The position numbers and the translations under genes were made by a program. Under the pieces are notes generated by a model. It was not told the origin of the DNA and did no database searches. It saw only the letters and a program-made list of their open reading frames with translations. A DNA stretch of 64,000 nucleotides, taken from the NCBI RefSeq assembly GCF_030272615.1, contig NC_081408.1, positions 61,650,114-61,714,113 of the forward strand, in the 5' to 3' direction. How positions within the stretch are numbered: the first letter of the stretch is position 1; each line of letters begins with the position of its first letter. The stretch is from Cryptomeria japonica. Taxonomy: Eukaryota; Streptophyta; Pinopsida; Cupressales; Cupressaceae. Below are positions 34,638-48,054 of this stretch, piece after piece.

Positions 34638-35284
34638 TATGTACTTTTTTATGGACTTTACACATTTGTTTACACGTGTATTTATTTTTTAACATTGTAT
34701 ATATTGTCTTGGATGTGCACATACTTTATATATATGGATAGTTGCATAATAGGATTAGATCATATATATTTTGTGCACATTAGATATTATGTGGAGTTCA
34801 TCATGTTACCATCCAGATATATATATGGATTATGTGGACTTGAAATTTTATTTATGGATGTTGTACTTAAATAAATTTATATGGATTATGTGGACTTGAA
34901 ATTTTATTTTTGGAATTTTATTTAAATAACTTGTGATTAGATAAACTAAAGGTGTACATCATGAAATAACAATGACAATAAGACCAAAGTATCAAAACAT
35001 ATCTTATAATTATAACATATTCTAAATTAAAAGTATTAATCATCAGACATAAGAAAAACATATAATCAAATATATAATTACCATTACAATAATAATGATG
35101 ATAAGAGAAAAGTATCAAAACAAATATATTGAATAGAACTTGATTAAAACATAATTATCTCATTCATAAATTTGACCAATAGTCTCTCATTTATGTATAT
35201 TACACAAAGTGTAATCAAGAAGACCTATCTAAAATAAAATAAACAGTCTATTTAAATTATAATAATAAGGAATTATATCTCTCT

Positions 35285-35665
35285 AAATACAACATAAAGT
35301 ATGCACAAACAATAGTAGTCATTGAGGCCAAGTCTACTCTGAGAGACCTAGAAAAAAAAATACATATGATTAGTTTTTATAATGAGGATGCATTGAATTT
35401 AAAATACAACATAAAGCATAAATCACCACTCTTCAAAGGGATTTGCCTTAAGGGTAAAAAACTTTAACTTGTAATTATTCAAAATGAAACATAAAGTATG
35501 CACAAATAACTTGGTTTTCATTGATGCCTTCTACTTGTGGTAGACCTGAAACAAAATTACTAGATTAGATTTTATAATTATGATGCATGATTTAAAATGC
35601 TATATAAAATATGCATCACAACTTTCAAAAGGGAGGTGGATTAAGGGTTCAAATTATAACTTACT
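35285..35665. repeat. Two tandem units of about 198 bp
   Basis: ACATAAAGTATGCACAAA begins near 35291 and again near 35489, and the sequence that follows is similar in both, including GA-ACCT-GAAA-AAA and ATTTTATAAT-ATGATGCAT. It lies between the two convergent genes, just past the transposase stop. Confidence 0.65.
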
Positions 35666-35671
35666 TGATAT

Positions 35672-38600
35672 TCATTCTGTTATACCATCTGCATCCTCTC
35701 TCTTTTGAAAAGCATCTATAATTGTCTCGTGCTCTTCCATAGAGAGAGTCCATAATTGTTTATTAGCAGGCCTGCCACGATATCTATCCAATTTTATATT
35801 AGTTGCCACTAGAAAATGCGAGTAATGTATAATCTTTTTCTCTAATTCATAATCTTCAAATGTGGGCAATCCATTCTTTCTTGTTAGATATTTGCGTAGC
35901 CAAGTGCCAACAACAACCACAGATCCTCTTGGATAGTCATAACCATCATCATCTACTCGAGGAGTGGTTAGCTTATGTTTTGGCTCTACACATTGAGCCA
36001 ACCAATACTCTGCCCCCTCTTCATTGTCCTCTGGTGCAACAACAACATAGACATGTCCTGTGCACAAAACAATTTTATTTTAATATTTAATGATAAATAA
36101 AAAACAAAAATATACAATGTAAGATTTCATATATATGTACTATTTAATAAATCAAAACAAATTTCAAAAATAATTTTACCTTGTTGTATAAGATTTGAAA
36201 TGAGATCATAGTCATTTGATGCAAACATCTGATCCATATCTTCATCAGTTCTTTCATGCAGATCATTTGCATCTATGGGTGTCCATGATCTTTGTTGCCA
36301 TTCTTCAACCCATTCTTTATTCTCACAAAATTCCCAATCTCCGGAAACACAAAACTAACAAAAGCAAGCAAGCTACCTTGTGAATATAGTCCATGTGTTT
36401 GAATTATAACTCTTAAATGAATGCCATTTAACTAATCCAATGATGGTATTACAATCATGCCAAATAGGAATACTATCTTCCTCTACCAACCAGAAGAAAC
36501 GTCGAATTGTAGAGTTCTTAGTTGATCCTTTTGACAACTTTGAATTGCACCAATCTACAACTGTATGAGCATATCTAAATTTTGTTGCATCCTCAAATTT
36601 CAATTGTTCTCTAGCAAGAGCTCTTTTTACACAGGCACCAGCTCCATCATGTTCCCCCTTACCATGTCCCGCTTCAAATAAACTCCATAAATGTTGGACA
36701 TTGTTTATCTTGTGAACTTTGCATAGCCAACAAAACATTCTTGCATTTTTGAATTGTCCAGTGCAGTTATCTGACCATATCATACGTTGTTTCATGTCAA
36801 TTTCTCTTTCCTTAAGATTATCATGAAATACCTCGAAGCAATGTTGAACAAACTCTGACGAGTGTAATCGATTATCACTAACATAGAAATGATACTCCCT
36901 CAAAACTTTTCTGTTATCTTCTATACTGTCATGGTCACGTCTATATATAATGTGCACAAATATGGCAACTTACACTGAGTTGTAGTATTGTGATTGAGTT
37001 TCCTCTTGTGGTTTTAGAGTATAATTTTTTGCAAAATCCACAACTAATACTATTGTTCCAACTGGAAATGTGTTCTTGCATATGCAAAACTGTCCATCAA
37101 GCCATCAAGCATGTTGGGAATGTTTCACATATTTTGGAACAATGCGACTTTTAAACTCACTAATAAATGCATTCACACTATTATGTTTTGTAATCAATTC
37201 TAAACGTTTCCCCATCTTTCCATCCTTTAGAGGGTATTCTATATTTTTAAATCTCCTAACATAACCATTTTTTGTCCAAACACAGATGAAACGTGTTCAT
37301 GCAAACATTCACCTATCAAAGAATAGTTCCCACATAAATTGCAAAGGCCATAAATGCGTGATCTGGAAAGAAATAATTATTCATTAGGTGGTTTACAAAA
37401 TAAACTTCCAATAAAATCTTTTATCGTTTCAGGTGGAACATAAACACCACAATCTTGCACAAGATCATTACCATGCAACATACAACGTATATATCAAAAA
37501 ACATCATAATAGTAACGAAACTAAACATAAGTTTTACAAAAACAAGATATTCTTTGTTTATTGATTTTAACATACCGGGGTTTGCATTTTTCAAATGATC
37601 TTTAACTAATTTGTAAATTCATTAACATAGATTCATCACTAATTTTTTTAAAGAATTCAGTTTGAGTCATGTTAAGAAGATGTTTTGGATGAGGATCACG
37701 AATTTTTGATCCCACCCTTAACTAAAACATCTCTAGCATTTGATGAAACTCTAGTGTTATCATGCCAAAATTTTGCAATTAATTGTTTAGTTCATCATTT
37801 AATTTCATGTCCGACCTTTGAAGTCTACCACTAAAACTCCAACAATGGTTTAGTGGATTAATTTCAATTGTGTCTCTTGTTTTGGCTGCTCTTGACGAAG
37901 TTCTACGATGTAAGTTCAAATAGCCACTTATATCACTTAACATTCTTTTATTAACAATTGTTTTGTCAACTATAGTAGTTGTTATAACTCTACGTGTTGC
38001 ATTCTTATCTTTAGATCAACTTGTTTTTCTGATAGAATCGATGGCACTGACAATAGTAGATACAACTTTCTTATATGATTCATCTTTTCTTTTTGGTTTT
38101 GCATAATTACCTATTTTTTTCATGACTTTACGCATTTTTAACATTTTTATTAATTATAGCATTAATTGACATTGGAATCCTAACTTTTTATTATAGAAAA
38201 ATTGTTTGTATAATTTGTTCGCATGTGTTTTGATTTGTCTCCAAGAAACTAACCCATTAAGATTATCTAGCACATTGCTATCAATAGTAAACACATTCAT
38301 TTTCTTTCAGACAGGGTGGTATAATATTTTCAATTTTTATTTCATTTCGTATTGGTGTATGAAATTTATATCCAGCTTCATTTAAATCAGCAATTTGATT
38401 GGCATCATAGTCTTGGGGATTTAAAAACATACCAGGATTCACATCCACATGAACATTTGCATCAACAGTCATACCGGTGTTTGGATCTGCATTTCTTGCA
38501 TCCATCATGATCTCTTCAATGGTTTCATCTACAACAGGCACTGAACTAGATGCTTCATAAGTGTTATTCAATTGTCGTTGTTGTGATCTTCGATCTCTTT

Positions 38601-38688
38601 GGCGTTTTGCCTCCTTCTCTCTTTGTGCTTGAATTTCGTCTGTTGTCATTGTCCTCTTTTGTTTCTTTTGACGTTGCTTAGAACCCAT
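35672..38688 (-). pseudogene. DDE-like transposase, heavily decayed
   Basis: ATG at 38688 (MGSKQRQKKQKRTM) opens a basic, coiled N terminus. Recognisable pieces follow in order: NVFTIDSNVLDNLNGLVSW (about 38310-38200), a WHDNTRVSSNARDVL segment followed by RDPHPKHLLNMTQTEFF (37790-37680), a Cys/His cluster CNLCGNYSLIGECLHEH (about 37340), the core WSDNCTGQFKN followed by GHGKGEHDGAGACVKRAL (36373-36957), and a C-terminal exon with VVVAPEDNEEGAEYW and YRGRPANKQLWTLS (36057-35672). One intron (36179-36058) has good splice sites. The D..GQFK..H..GHGKG..D pattern matches a family of transposase-like proteins in plants and animals that I cannot name with certainty. Several frameshifts and stops mean it is inactive. 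Confidence 0.65.
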
Positions 38689-38854
38689 CTTTACAAACTC
38701 CTCTTCAAAAAATAATATCTTTTTACTAAGTTCTTCATAAATTTGTGTAAAAAATATTAAAAAGTACTGCCAAATGATGTAAAAAATGTTTGTCAGTACG
38801 GATTTCAATGATAGTGTGGTAAATTTATGCAATCTGTCTTTTTTTTATAGTAAC

Positions 38855-38935
38855 GGTTATTTAGGAACGGGGGCCCATTAGTAATTCCAATGGTCAAAAA
38901 AATGGAACGGCCCCTCGTTCTGTGGAAGTTGATTC
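38855..38935. repeat. GC-rich inverted repeat (right transposon end?)
   Basis: GAACGGGGGCC pairs with GGCCCCTCGTTC across about 33 bases, with one extra base, and CCATTAGTAATTCCAATGG gives a smaller internal fold. It sits just upstream of the transposase start and mirrors the block at 28683-28767 in composition. Confidence 0.6.
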
Positions 38936-39039
38936 CACAACCCGCCACTTGGCTCGGGATTAGGCTCGGGATAGGCTTGGGATGGCCACACCTGAGACAT
39001 GGACCTGGAAATTCAAATCTCCATGAATGAAAGCACAAA

Positions 39040-40580
39040 TATGAACTTCTAAAACAGTTTACGTGCCTCTAATTAGAGAGCTTTTATATGAAATTAAAAC
39101 CCATTTCAGATTATACTATCTAGATTCTAAATATGTAAATTTATTTAAATATTGATTATTTTAAATATTTTTCATTTAATTTATACTAAATTGGGTCCAG
39201 AAACTTGAAATATTAACTAATTTTGTTAATTTAATAACTTTTTTATTTTAATGAATTTTGAAAAAAAAATTATATGTAAAGATAATTACGACCATTAAAA
39301 AATTAATTAAAAAAAAATATTAGAAAAAAAAATTCAAAAAAATATGCTCATCAATATTCAGTGTGTTACAAACCATTTCCCAAAATGGTTTGAGAAAATA
39401 ATTTTAATTGTGTCAAAAAGTGTGGGTTGTACACATGCATGGTATGGTCCTGAAACAAGCATTTTTAAAACATAGTTTTTAGAACTCCATTCAAAAAGTC
39501 ATTTTTTATTATATGGGTATTAAAATAAATTACATATTTGGAAAGTGCACTCAAATGGCTATCTTTTATATTTCTGACTTTTTCCAAGATTCAATCTCTA
39601 AGTGTTTCAAAATTTAAGCTCAAATGAGACAAAATCTGAAAATCAGGGAAAACACTTCCACTTTTTGACCAAAAAGTGGACTCAACTTCTTGCACTGACC
39701 CTCTTAATGCCTAGGATCACTTAGGTTCTATTTGAGGATTTTAATATGGTTAAAAAGAAATATGATAAATGTTAGGTACTAGTTTTGACATAGTACTCAA
39801 GAATTTATACTAAAACAAGATTTTAGCTTAAAATTTATTTCCTATGTCAATTGTTACTCTCTAACTAGTGGAGCTTTTGTTAGATGTTGGCCTTTCACAC
39901 CACTTTCTAATATAGTTTTTACTAAGTATAAATTTGCCAAATCCAAGGCCATAGAGACCCAATTCTTTCTAAATATGTCATTCCTTAATCACAAGGCAAC
40001 ATTAGATCACATTCAATATCTTTGGAATTTATAGCCACACCCCATACATTGGACTAAATGGATAGCCTAGTGAAATGGTGTCATCACTCATATCTCTTAA
40101 TTTGTTCATATTTATGGGTGTCAGTTGGTATGTTTATGTTGCTAGTAATATGAAGCCACCACCTCAAATTATATTTTTCAAGCCAACACCACTTTTGAAG
40201 TGCAAGCTTTGCTCTATTTTATCAACTTTGAGTGGCTCAACTCTACCACCAAAAGTAGGTTGTAGATGATTGTGCTACACATGATCACAAATCCAAGCTA
40301 AAATTCACTAGTTCAAATAAAAGGTCAAGACAAAAGTATTTTGTTGGGTTTTGCATGCTCACCATACATCTCAAACTATTTAGTAGGTTAGGGAAGTGAA
40401 ATAGATACTTAAAGGCTCTTTTTAGGGAAGTGAAATAGATACTTAAAGGCTCTTTCTAACATTTTACAAGCTAATATCTAACAATCTGAGGAAATGTTTT
40501 CTATTCAATATTATATATTGATTGAATCAAGTACTTTTTAGTTGTAGCTAAATTTGGTTCCATGTTAGGTCTCCAATTAC
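39040..40580. other. Intergenic stretch, no gene seen
   Basis: AT-rich with no convincing coding content. A perfect tandem pair of about 34 bp (AGGGAAGTGAAATAGATACT and following) lies at 40390-40457. Confidence 0.5.
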
Positions 40581-40584
40581 TAGT

Positions 40585-42140
40585 GTATTCCTTGTTATTA
40601 TACTCTCATCAAAAAAATATTTGTAGGAGAATATATTTTTAATGTCTATTGAAAAAGATCTTGGTTTGGATGGATTTCCCTATGAATTCTATAATTTATT
40701 TTGGGACATAGTGGGTGAAGATATTCACAATATTTTTCTGGAGGCTTTTTATTCTAAATATTTAGATAATTTAAATACTAAAGGGATCAAATTCATACCT
40801 AAAGCTAGTTATCTTTAAAAAATATACAATTGGTGACCTACTAGTTTGATGAATGTCTCATACAATATTATTACTAGGATTTGACACTTAAGTTTAGGCC
40901 TCTTCTTCCTCAATTGGTTTATCCTTAAAAAATAGTTTTGTTAGAGTCCATATTTAGTTTTGGATAATATAATTGTTATTTGGGAAGGAAGATAATGCAC
41001 CCCATGTTCTTAACAATCTACCATTATATAAAAAAATATTTTTCTATAGGCTTATGACTATATCAAGTGGCCTTTTATTCTTTTCATGTTTTGAACACTT
41101 ACAGTTGCACATCATTTTGTCTAGTTTGTGTAGATTTTATTTGCTAATGCATAAAATTATATTATTATTAATGGTGAACAATCCAAACCATTTAGTATTT
41201 TTTATCCATATGTCCATCCATCCATCAAGGATGAACTCTATTGCACCATCTCTTTGGATGCCTCTAGAAGAATACTTTGGCTATTTATTAGACTTTAAAA
41301 TTTATCAAAACTTGGTTAAGAGAACCGTTCTTTCTATTCATCCTAACTAGTTGTTGAATGACCATTTTTATAAAGGGAACTTTCCTCACCCTAATTGAAT
41401 GTGAATATAATGTTTAAAAGATTTTTCATTGTCTTGATACTTTTTCCAAGCTTCTAGTTCAAGTATCCAATGTTAAAATACTTAGTGGTACAACATCTTT
41501 TCTTTCTAATCCAAGTTGGATAAAATGGTCCAAACATAGGGAAGCCTTACATTATAAGGTATTCATTTTTATTTTTAACATTATCCTATTTCCTTCTAGC
41601 ACAACTATTGGATTACTAAACTTCCTTCTTTAGATGGTAGATTACAAATTTGTACTAAAGTGTTGATTGATACTCATGTTTATTTGTTGGGTACCTTTGG
41701 AAAAAATCTTATTTATAGATTCTAAAATCAATTAAAGACTTTATCTAGGCCTCCAATAATATGTATCAAGGATTCTATCGCATTTCTTTGGAGTTAGATT
41801 ATTTTTCCTATGATGTTGGTGACTTCCTATTTATTTTGATCTATTAGAAATATATTACATTATGTGCTATATTGATTTTTAGGTATCTTGAGGGAAGTAA
41901 GGCATGAAACATTCTGATTATGAATCATATTAGTTTAGTTATTCCTTATGGGTGGCCATCTTGGAAAGGACTAGATATTACCACTGATATGTATGGAAAT
42001 GAGATCCTAGGCCTATGAATACAAACTAAGATCTCAAATATCCAGCATTGGAACATGAATAGGTTATACAATCTTGATAGGAGAGTTGAAAAATGGGGAT
42101 TATGCTCCTTTGTTGCATTTAAATTGAGGTTGTGAAGAGT
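40585..42140 (+). pseudogene. LINE ORF2 relic (reverse transcriptase part)
   Basis: Translating plus-strand sequence from about 40620 gives DLGLDGFPYEFYNLFWDIVG and KFIPKASYL, then NW-PTSLMNVSYNIITRI and VLDNIIVIWEG. This is the start of a plant LINE reverse transcriptase (compare GPNGFPPDFFQVFWETV in the LINE at 52236). Numerous stops and shifts follow to about 42140. It is far more decayed than the LINE at 52236-60808 and has no visible ends. Confidence 0.7.
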
Positions 42141-42149
42141 GTGTGTATG

Positions 42150-43930
42150 AGATCTAGAATTAATGATAGAAAAACAAATGATTTCAATGCAAATAGTGAA
42201 TTATAAAAAAATATAAATTTTGTAATCTAGATCTGGAATAATAATACAAAAAAGAACCTAGATTTGAAAATTAGAGCAAAAACTATTTGACACAAGTGCT
42301 AGGTGCCCTAGTTCAAAGGTCTCGAAAACTATGGCAGGTGAAAAAAAATGCAACGAGGAGGCTCTATGCTACTATCTCCAAGAAAAATAGCTTAAAGTGG
42401 TAGGATAGGGGTTCTTAGCTCCATATTCTAGGGTACTTCACTCTATGCTCCTATACAACTTTCATTGTCAAGTTTGAACCTACACAAAATACAAAGAAGA
42501 ATGATTATGTTGTATAGGGGCTTGCTTAAGTCAAACCATGTGTTGGTATTCCAACCTCCACAACAACTACTATGATGAAGAAAAGTGAAAACCCTTGGGA
42601 GAAGAAAGACAATATAGTAATGGAAATGCTGAAATGAAATCATGATACCTTAGGTATGAAACCCTCTTATGGATTTCCACAAAAAGGTAGTGATGCAATG
42701 ATATTTAGACAAGTCCTACAAGTGTTAGTGTAATAATAAGATAGCAATAAATAAGAAATATGAAATCATACTTGAATGTTGAATGCTTGTAGTTTATTGT
42801 TCAATATGTTGATAGCTCAAAATTGGAATGCTTGCTTGATAATTTATAATTTCTTAGACCTTATGAATGATAGAAGATGTGCTTTATATAAGGATCACAA
42901 GATTAATTTTTGATAAAAAGACAATATAAAATGGTCAATTACAAAGATCAAGAACAAATTTTAAAATGTAAAGGCCAACACTTGTAATGACCACAATTTT
43001 GAGAGATTTTGAGAATTCTAAGGAGCTGGGTACCCTTGTCCACCCAAAATCATCTCTTTGAAAGGAAAATGCGAGTGTTGAGGTTTCTGATATTAGTGTA
43101 GTGTCCTTAATTGTAACCCCTTGCAATTTCACACTCTTTTTTGGGCTGCTTCTTTAATGTGCATCCTTCTAGGTCATTTTTAACCTATTTTAACCTTATG
43201 TCATCCAAACTATCATCATATGCTCATGAGGTGACTTGATCCAATGTCCTAGGCTTGTGTACTCTTGAACCACCCTTTTTTTCTATTTATTAGGTGGACT
43301 TTGACTCCTAGCACCATGGTCCTAGTGGACTAGGGTGCCTAGATCACCATATTCCCTCCAAAAGGCACCCACATTTAGATGTGTTAGAATGTTGGTTCCC
43401 ACCATTTGTGATCCGATCCCTCATAAATTGATATGACCAGTGGATGTTGTCCTAACTGTGAAAATACCTTTTGAACCCTATATAAGGGTATTATCTCTAA
43501 TTCATTTGATCATCTAGAAATTCTATCATTCTAATTCAAGAGCAAGCATTCCTCATTCAAGAGTAGATCCAATTAGGAGCATCAAGCTATAGCAAGAAAT
43601 CTTCAATTTTTTTTTTATTATGACGGATTTTGTTATGATTTATCATCCTTGTGCTTTTCATCCCAATGATGGATCACATAGTGTGATCCGAAACGTTGAT
43701 ACAAAAAAACTTACACAATCAAATCTAGAAGCATTACACACAGACTAATGGATTGTGGAAATCTACCGACATTAATGATTTATCATTTTATCACATCAAT
43801 ACTTAGATGACTTATATAAAGAGCATTACATCACCACCATTATAAATATTGAGGTATAAGATCTTATAAATTTATTATTTCACTTTAAATTAAGTCTCTT
43901 CCCTACCAGGGGTAAGATCTTTATTCTAAT
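42150..43930. other. Non-coding stretch with LTR-like promoter fragments
   Basis: No gene. A minus-strand TATA (CTTATATAAAGC) lies near 42880-42891 and a plus-strand TATA (CCTATATAAGGG) near 43477-43488, each followed by leader-like sequence. A perfect hairpin GGATCACA-TAG-TGTGATCC sits at 43671-43689. These look like pieces of LTRs, but no termini or target duplications were found. Confidence 0.4.
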
Positions 43931-43944
43931 CAATTAAATTTCTA

Positions 43945-44337
43945 TTGGTGGTTAATCCCTACCTAGGGTTTGACTTAGGAAAACTCATATACAACAATCA
44001 GACTAAGAAGAATATTGAAAGTATTAATGTCCAAGAAGATGAGTTTCCTAAGAAATTAGGTGAAACCAGCAAGGAGAAGAAAGGAGAAGAACCTTACACA
44101 TTGTTTTTGGAACCTAAACCGATAAAGCCAAAATTTGGTGAACTAAACAAAGAAGCCCCAGTTCAACCAAAACAAGAAGGTCTTGCAAAAGATAAAGAAA
44201 GTGAAGAAGAAGAAGAACCTGAAAACCAAGATCATTTTATTCCAAGGTATGTGCAGGTTATAGATCATTTTATTCCCTCTTTTCTATGTGTAGGTTATAG
44301 ATCTAACAACCAAAATTTGTGTGATTGTAGAGAGTAG
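43945..44337 (+). pseudogene. Short charged ORF fragment, unrecognised
   Basis: An open frame of about 130 codons without an ATG: KLIYNNQTKKNIESINVQED, then KEKKGEEPYTLFLEPKPIKP, then an acidic run (KESEEEEEPENQ). A direct duplication of GATCATTTTATTCC (44231-44244 and 44265-44278) repeats part of the C terminus. It follows the plus-strand promoter-like piece near 43480 and may be a gag fragment. It is weakly supported. Confidence 0.3.
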
Positions 44338-44339
44338 AT

Positions 44340-45430
44340 TGAGATGCACAGTTCCAAATTTTGAACAGGCAAAAACTCCTAGACTATGTCAATTAGCACC
44401 ATAGTCCTAAGTTAGTTTGGCCTAAAGTTTGGAGGGTTTGTAGTTTGTATGTTCTTAATACCAAATCTAACACCTTTTTGTACCTAGAAATCTATTAGGA
44501 CTATGACACCTAGCTCCATAGTTTGGCTATTTTAGGTCTAGATTTTAGTGACATGTTACTTTTTGTATCTTATTTCCAAATTTGCACTTTTATGTTGACT
44601 TTTAGTTTTCTATCTTTTTGTTTATGTTGAATATTATCAATTTTGCATCATTTTACCTAATTCTTTCATATTCAATTTAATCATATCCAATTAGTTCATT
44701 CAAAGGGGAATAATCAGTCATAGTGTTGAACACTCCTATAGGACTGAAGTTGAGCTTAATTGGTTGTTCCCCAATGAAGGATTTTGGAAATGGTTCCTAG
44801 TTTTGCATTCTTAGGATAGACTCCATTTCCCATAATTTCAATTAGATTTAGTCCTAATTTTGGCATTTGATGGCAATTAAGTTGTGGGATAAATGATGAA
44901 GATTTAAGGTATAATACAACACAAATAGGCTTAAAATGATCTAGGGGAAATTATACTAAAGTGCCAAATAGAGTGTAAAATTGTTAAGGTATAAAATTTA
45001 TGACACTACAAACACTCTCCTCATCATGAGGAAAGCAATTGAAATTCAAGGCAATCTTGTCATTAAAATAATTTGGAAAGAATGAGAGGCTGTTAAATCT
45101 TGGCTTCTTTGAGTAGGAATTTTTTATTGAAGTAATCAAGTCCAATAAATCAATAGTCAATTTGGTGGTCTACTCGATCTTGTAAAGATAATCATTTAGC
45201 CAAATTTCCATGGATATATACCTCAAAATTCTTCAAATGAGGTGTTAGAATATTTCTAGATGTCATTAATAGAGCCACCAATACTCTTCTTTCTTGGGTA
45301 TAAATTAAAACAAAACATTATGTTGAGGTTAAAGTTGAACTCCAAAGAAATGTCCTAAAACTTGTTAGTCCATCATAAAATCTAAAAAGGAAAGCTACAT
45401 GAAACTTAACTTCAACCAATGAAGTAACAT
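44340..45430. other. Intergenic stretch, nothing recognised
   Basis: No ORF above background and no repeat structure seen apart from general AT-richness. Confidence 0.4.
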
Positions 45431-46450
45431 GAAGTAAATGAAATAAACAAGATTATACCTTTCATGATTTACACCTCATTGTGTCCTAACTCCACTGTTC
45501 TTGGTTGTAGATGATTTTCTCTCAGACAAGCACTGATAGCTTCCAAGATGGCATATGAAGAATGGACTGATAGTTAAAGGATACTATGGTATGCATATCC
45601 AAATGATTTAAGCTAACATGATATTAAGCTATGATAAGAATTCTAAAATTGCTAATTGCTTCAATCTCAAACTCGCGAATGTGAGATAAAGACTCCTAAA
45701 ATAACTATATGATTAGCTATTAGTCTATTAGTTTCAAAATGGCTTAGGAGACCTCTTTTTATAGAATTTTGAGTGCATGAGCTTAGGTGGCAGACATCAA
45801 CAATCATGATCAGATCTTGCAAATTGGATGGCTATGAGCAAGAAGTTGAAGGTTGAGAGAAAGGGGGAAGGAGAAGACAAGTGTCACTCATCTCACCTTG
45901 ATCGAGTTGAAGACTTGAGAGGATATAGGATAGTTGGAGAAGCTATAGGAATGAGAGGACAAGTGGACTCAAGTCCTCCTAGGATATAGGGATGTTGGAG
46001 AGAATATAGAAGAAAGTTAGGAAATATGTGTACATACACAATATTTCATTTATTTTGGAAGTTGGAGATAAGTGGCTAATAAATTATTTTATTTTATTTT
46101 GTTGAATTAATTTAGCCACATGATGGATGAGTTGGCAAAGAAGAAGTGATGTGGAGAATGAAAGGTGAGTTGGAAAAGGGATTAAATAATTAAAAAATTA
46201 TTTAATTAATGAGACTATATGATAGTAGATAGAGGAATAATTAATAATTAAATATTAGATATTTAATTAATTGATTAAAAGAAAAGGATATAATGAATTA
46301 ATTAATAAAATTAATTAATAGAAGGACATGAAATGAATTAAATAAATTAATCTTTTCAAATTAATGATTTAATAAAAGAATAATTATTAAATAAATATTA
46401 AATATTTATTTAATTGCTCATAACCAATTTTATGTGTATACACATTCTAT
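45430..46450 (-). mobile_element. LTR-like fragment, minus strand
   Basis: A minus-strand TATA (TATAAAAAG, 45755-45763) is preceded upstream by a CAAGTG-rich stretch and an array of TTAATTAATTAA words (46190-46410). This order also occurs at 61900-64000, where TATAAATAG is followed upstream by the same kind of TTAAT-rich array and a short block with TGTG-CACA words. Termini were not found. Confidence 0.4.
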
Positions 46451-46479
46451 CAATCCTCTTCTCCTCCATTCGATTTAAA

Positions 46480-47900
46480 ATTATTTTTTCTCAGTTTTGC
46501 TTGATATCATAGTTCATAAGAAAACTTATAGCCATATTTTATTCTCAATAAATATGTTTGATTGAATAATTAGACATCTTGTCCAAAATTAGGTCAATTG
46601 CATTGATCCAATTCTATGACTTCCTATTATGCACATTCTAGAATTCAATTATATTAATATAGATCATTGAGTCCCTTTCTATATTGATAGACCTAAGATT
46701 CTTTTATTCACATAGCTTCAGGGCTTCAAAATAAAGCACCAAACTCAGTCTCATTATTAGTACCACTTAGAGTTTTTTTTTTTAAACTACCCGAATTAAG
46801 ATTCCCACCTCAACCTTGATTATGTAGCATGCACAAGAGACCTTGTCAAAATTTAGTTTTAAACAATTAAAAAAATATTTTAAACTTCTATTACCTTTTT
46901 TATCCATTTAAATTTTATCAATATTCTAGTGCCTTACCTTCTATAGTTGTCATGCTTACACAATTGCATTCCTTCATAAATAACATTGATTTGTTTTAAG
47001 AATCAACATTAAATAGTTTTCTAGCGTAGGGGAAGGGTACCAATAGTTGTTATAGCTAACTTCACACACCCAAAGCTCTTAAACAATACACAAGATTTTG
47101 ATGAATTTTTTTTGGTTGTGATCGTATGCAATTAAGTGCTTATAGCTATTGTTTTGCCTTTTGGGTAGTTATGACGAACACTGTGGGATTCGTTTTCCAC
47201 ACAAGGGTCAAAAAGTGGCCATTTTGAGTTGACGTCCCATACATATTACTTATCGCCTCATCAATCGTTCGCTTTGACCACCACAATATTTGCACAATTG
47301 ATCCAATACTTATGCACAAATGCCCCAACAATCGATCTAATCACTAACTTTTCTCAATATACAATAAGCGGACTATTAACCTACTAAATGATTTTCTAAT
47401 AGACTTTTAAGAATGATGATTAGAACATAAACATAACTAGACCCCTTGTCCTATTCCAATTTTATGTAAAAGATTTTTTTTCTTTTCTTATAAATTGGCT
47501 TGTCTCGTAGCTCATTTCAAGTTTGAAAGTAGGTTGGTTTTTGAAGTTTAAGGCTGGTGGATTCGTCACATAGCAACCTTTTTACCGTTCTATGATGACT
47601 TTAGAATACGCACTCGCCGCTCCCAAAAATTCTACCGACTATTATGGCGATGATCTAGAAAGCCCATTTCTTTTGTTCTATGACTACTATTTTGACACGT
47701 GCTATTTTAATCTTTAAATTCCATGACTACCTACTCTAATTCATTTTTATAAAAAAAGGACATTAAATATGCATTAGTCTTATCTAAATTTCAAAGTAGT
47801 TGTAATAGCTTTAATTTTTAATGTTATTTTGAAAAAAATATTAGTCAACTTTATTTTATTTTAGTTTTTTTTGACAAGTTGTGAAAGTCTAGTTTTTTCA
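46480..47900 (+). repeat. Segmental duplication copy 1, with antisense LINE RNase H relic
   Basis: It matches 50540-51830 over about 1.3 kb in the same orientation (shared words such as TTCTCAATAAATATG, ATAGATCATTGAGTCCC and TGTCATGCTTA). On the minus strand 46850-46600 reads NETEFGALF and NIERDSMIYI, a broken LINE RNase H domain. This copy keeps the uninterrupted site where the other copy holds a SINE. Confidence 0.7.
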
Positions 47901-48054
47901 ATTGAAATTTCAATTATTTATAGTGTCTATTAAAATTTTAATATAATTAAAAATTAAAAAAATATTAAGCTTAAGATTTAAAAAAAAAAAAGATTAAGCT
48001 TTATTTTTTAAATATTAAAAAGGATTTGACTATTTATTAGTCTTCGTAATTTCT

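Larger units (their letters stand above)
28660..38990. mobile_element. Candidate two-gene DNA transposon, decayed
   Basis: The proposal rests on four observations. GC-rich hairpin blocks lie near both ends (28683-28767 and 38855-38935), each with GGGGGCCCATT. The reverse complement of 28797-28820 (ATTTAGAAACGAGGCCC) resembles ATTTAGGAACGGGGGCC near 38855, so the ends look inverted. The interior holds a convergent gene pair: a multi-exon plus-strand gene (32735-34637) and a minus-strand DDE-like transposase (35672-38688). Gene-like sequence is confined between the blocks. Exact termini and a target duplication were not found, so the limits are approximate. The transposase family is not assigned. 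Confidence 0.45.

Noticed and set aside
40973-41350. 125-codon ORF with hydrophobic stretches
   Set aside because: It lies across a LINE relic in a frame different from the recognisable reverse transcriptase pieces.
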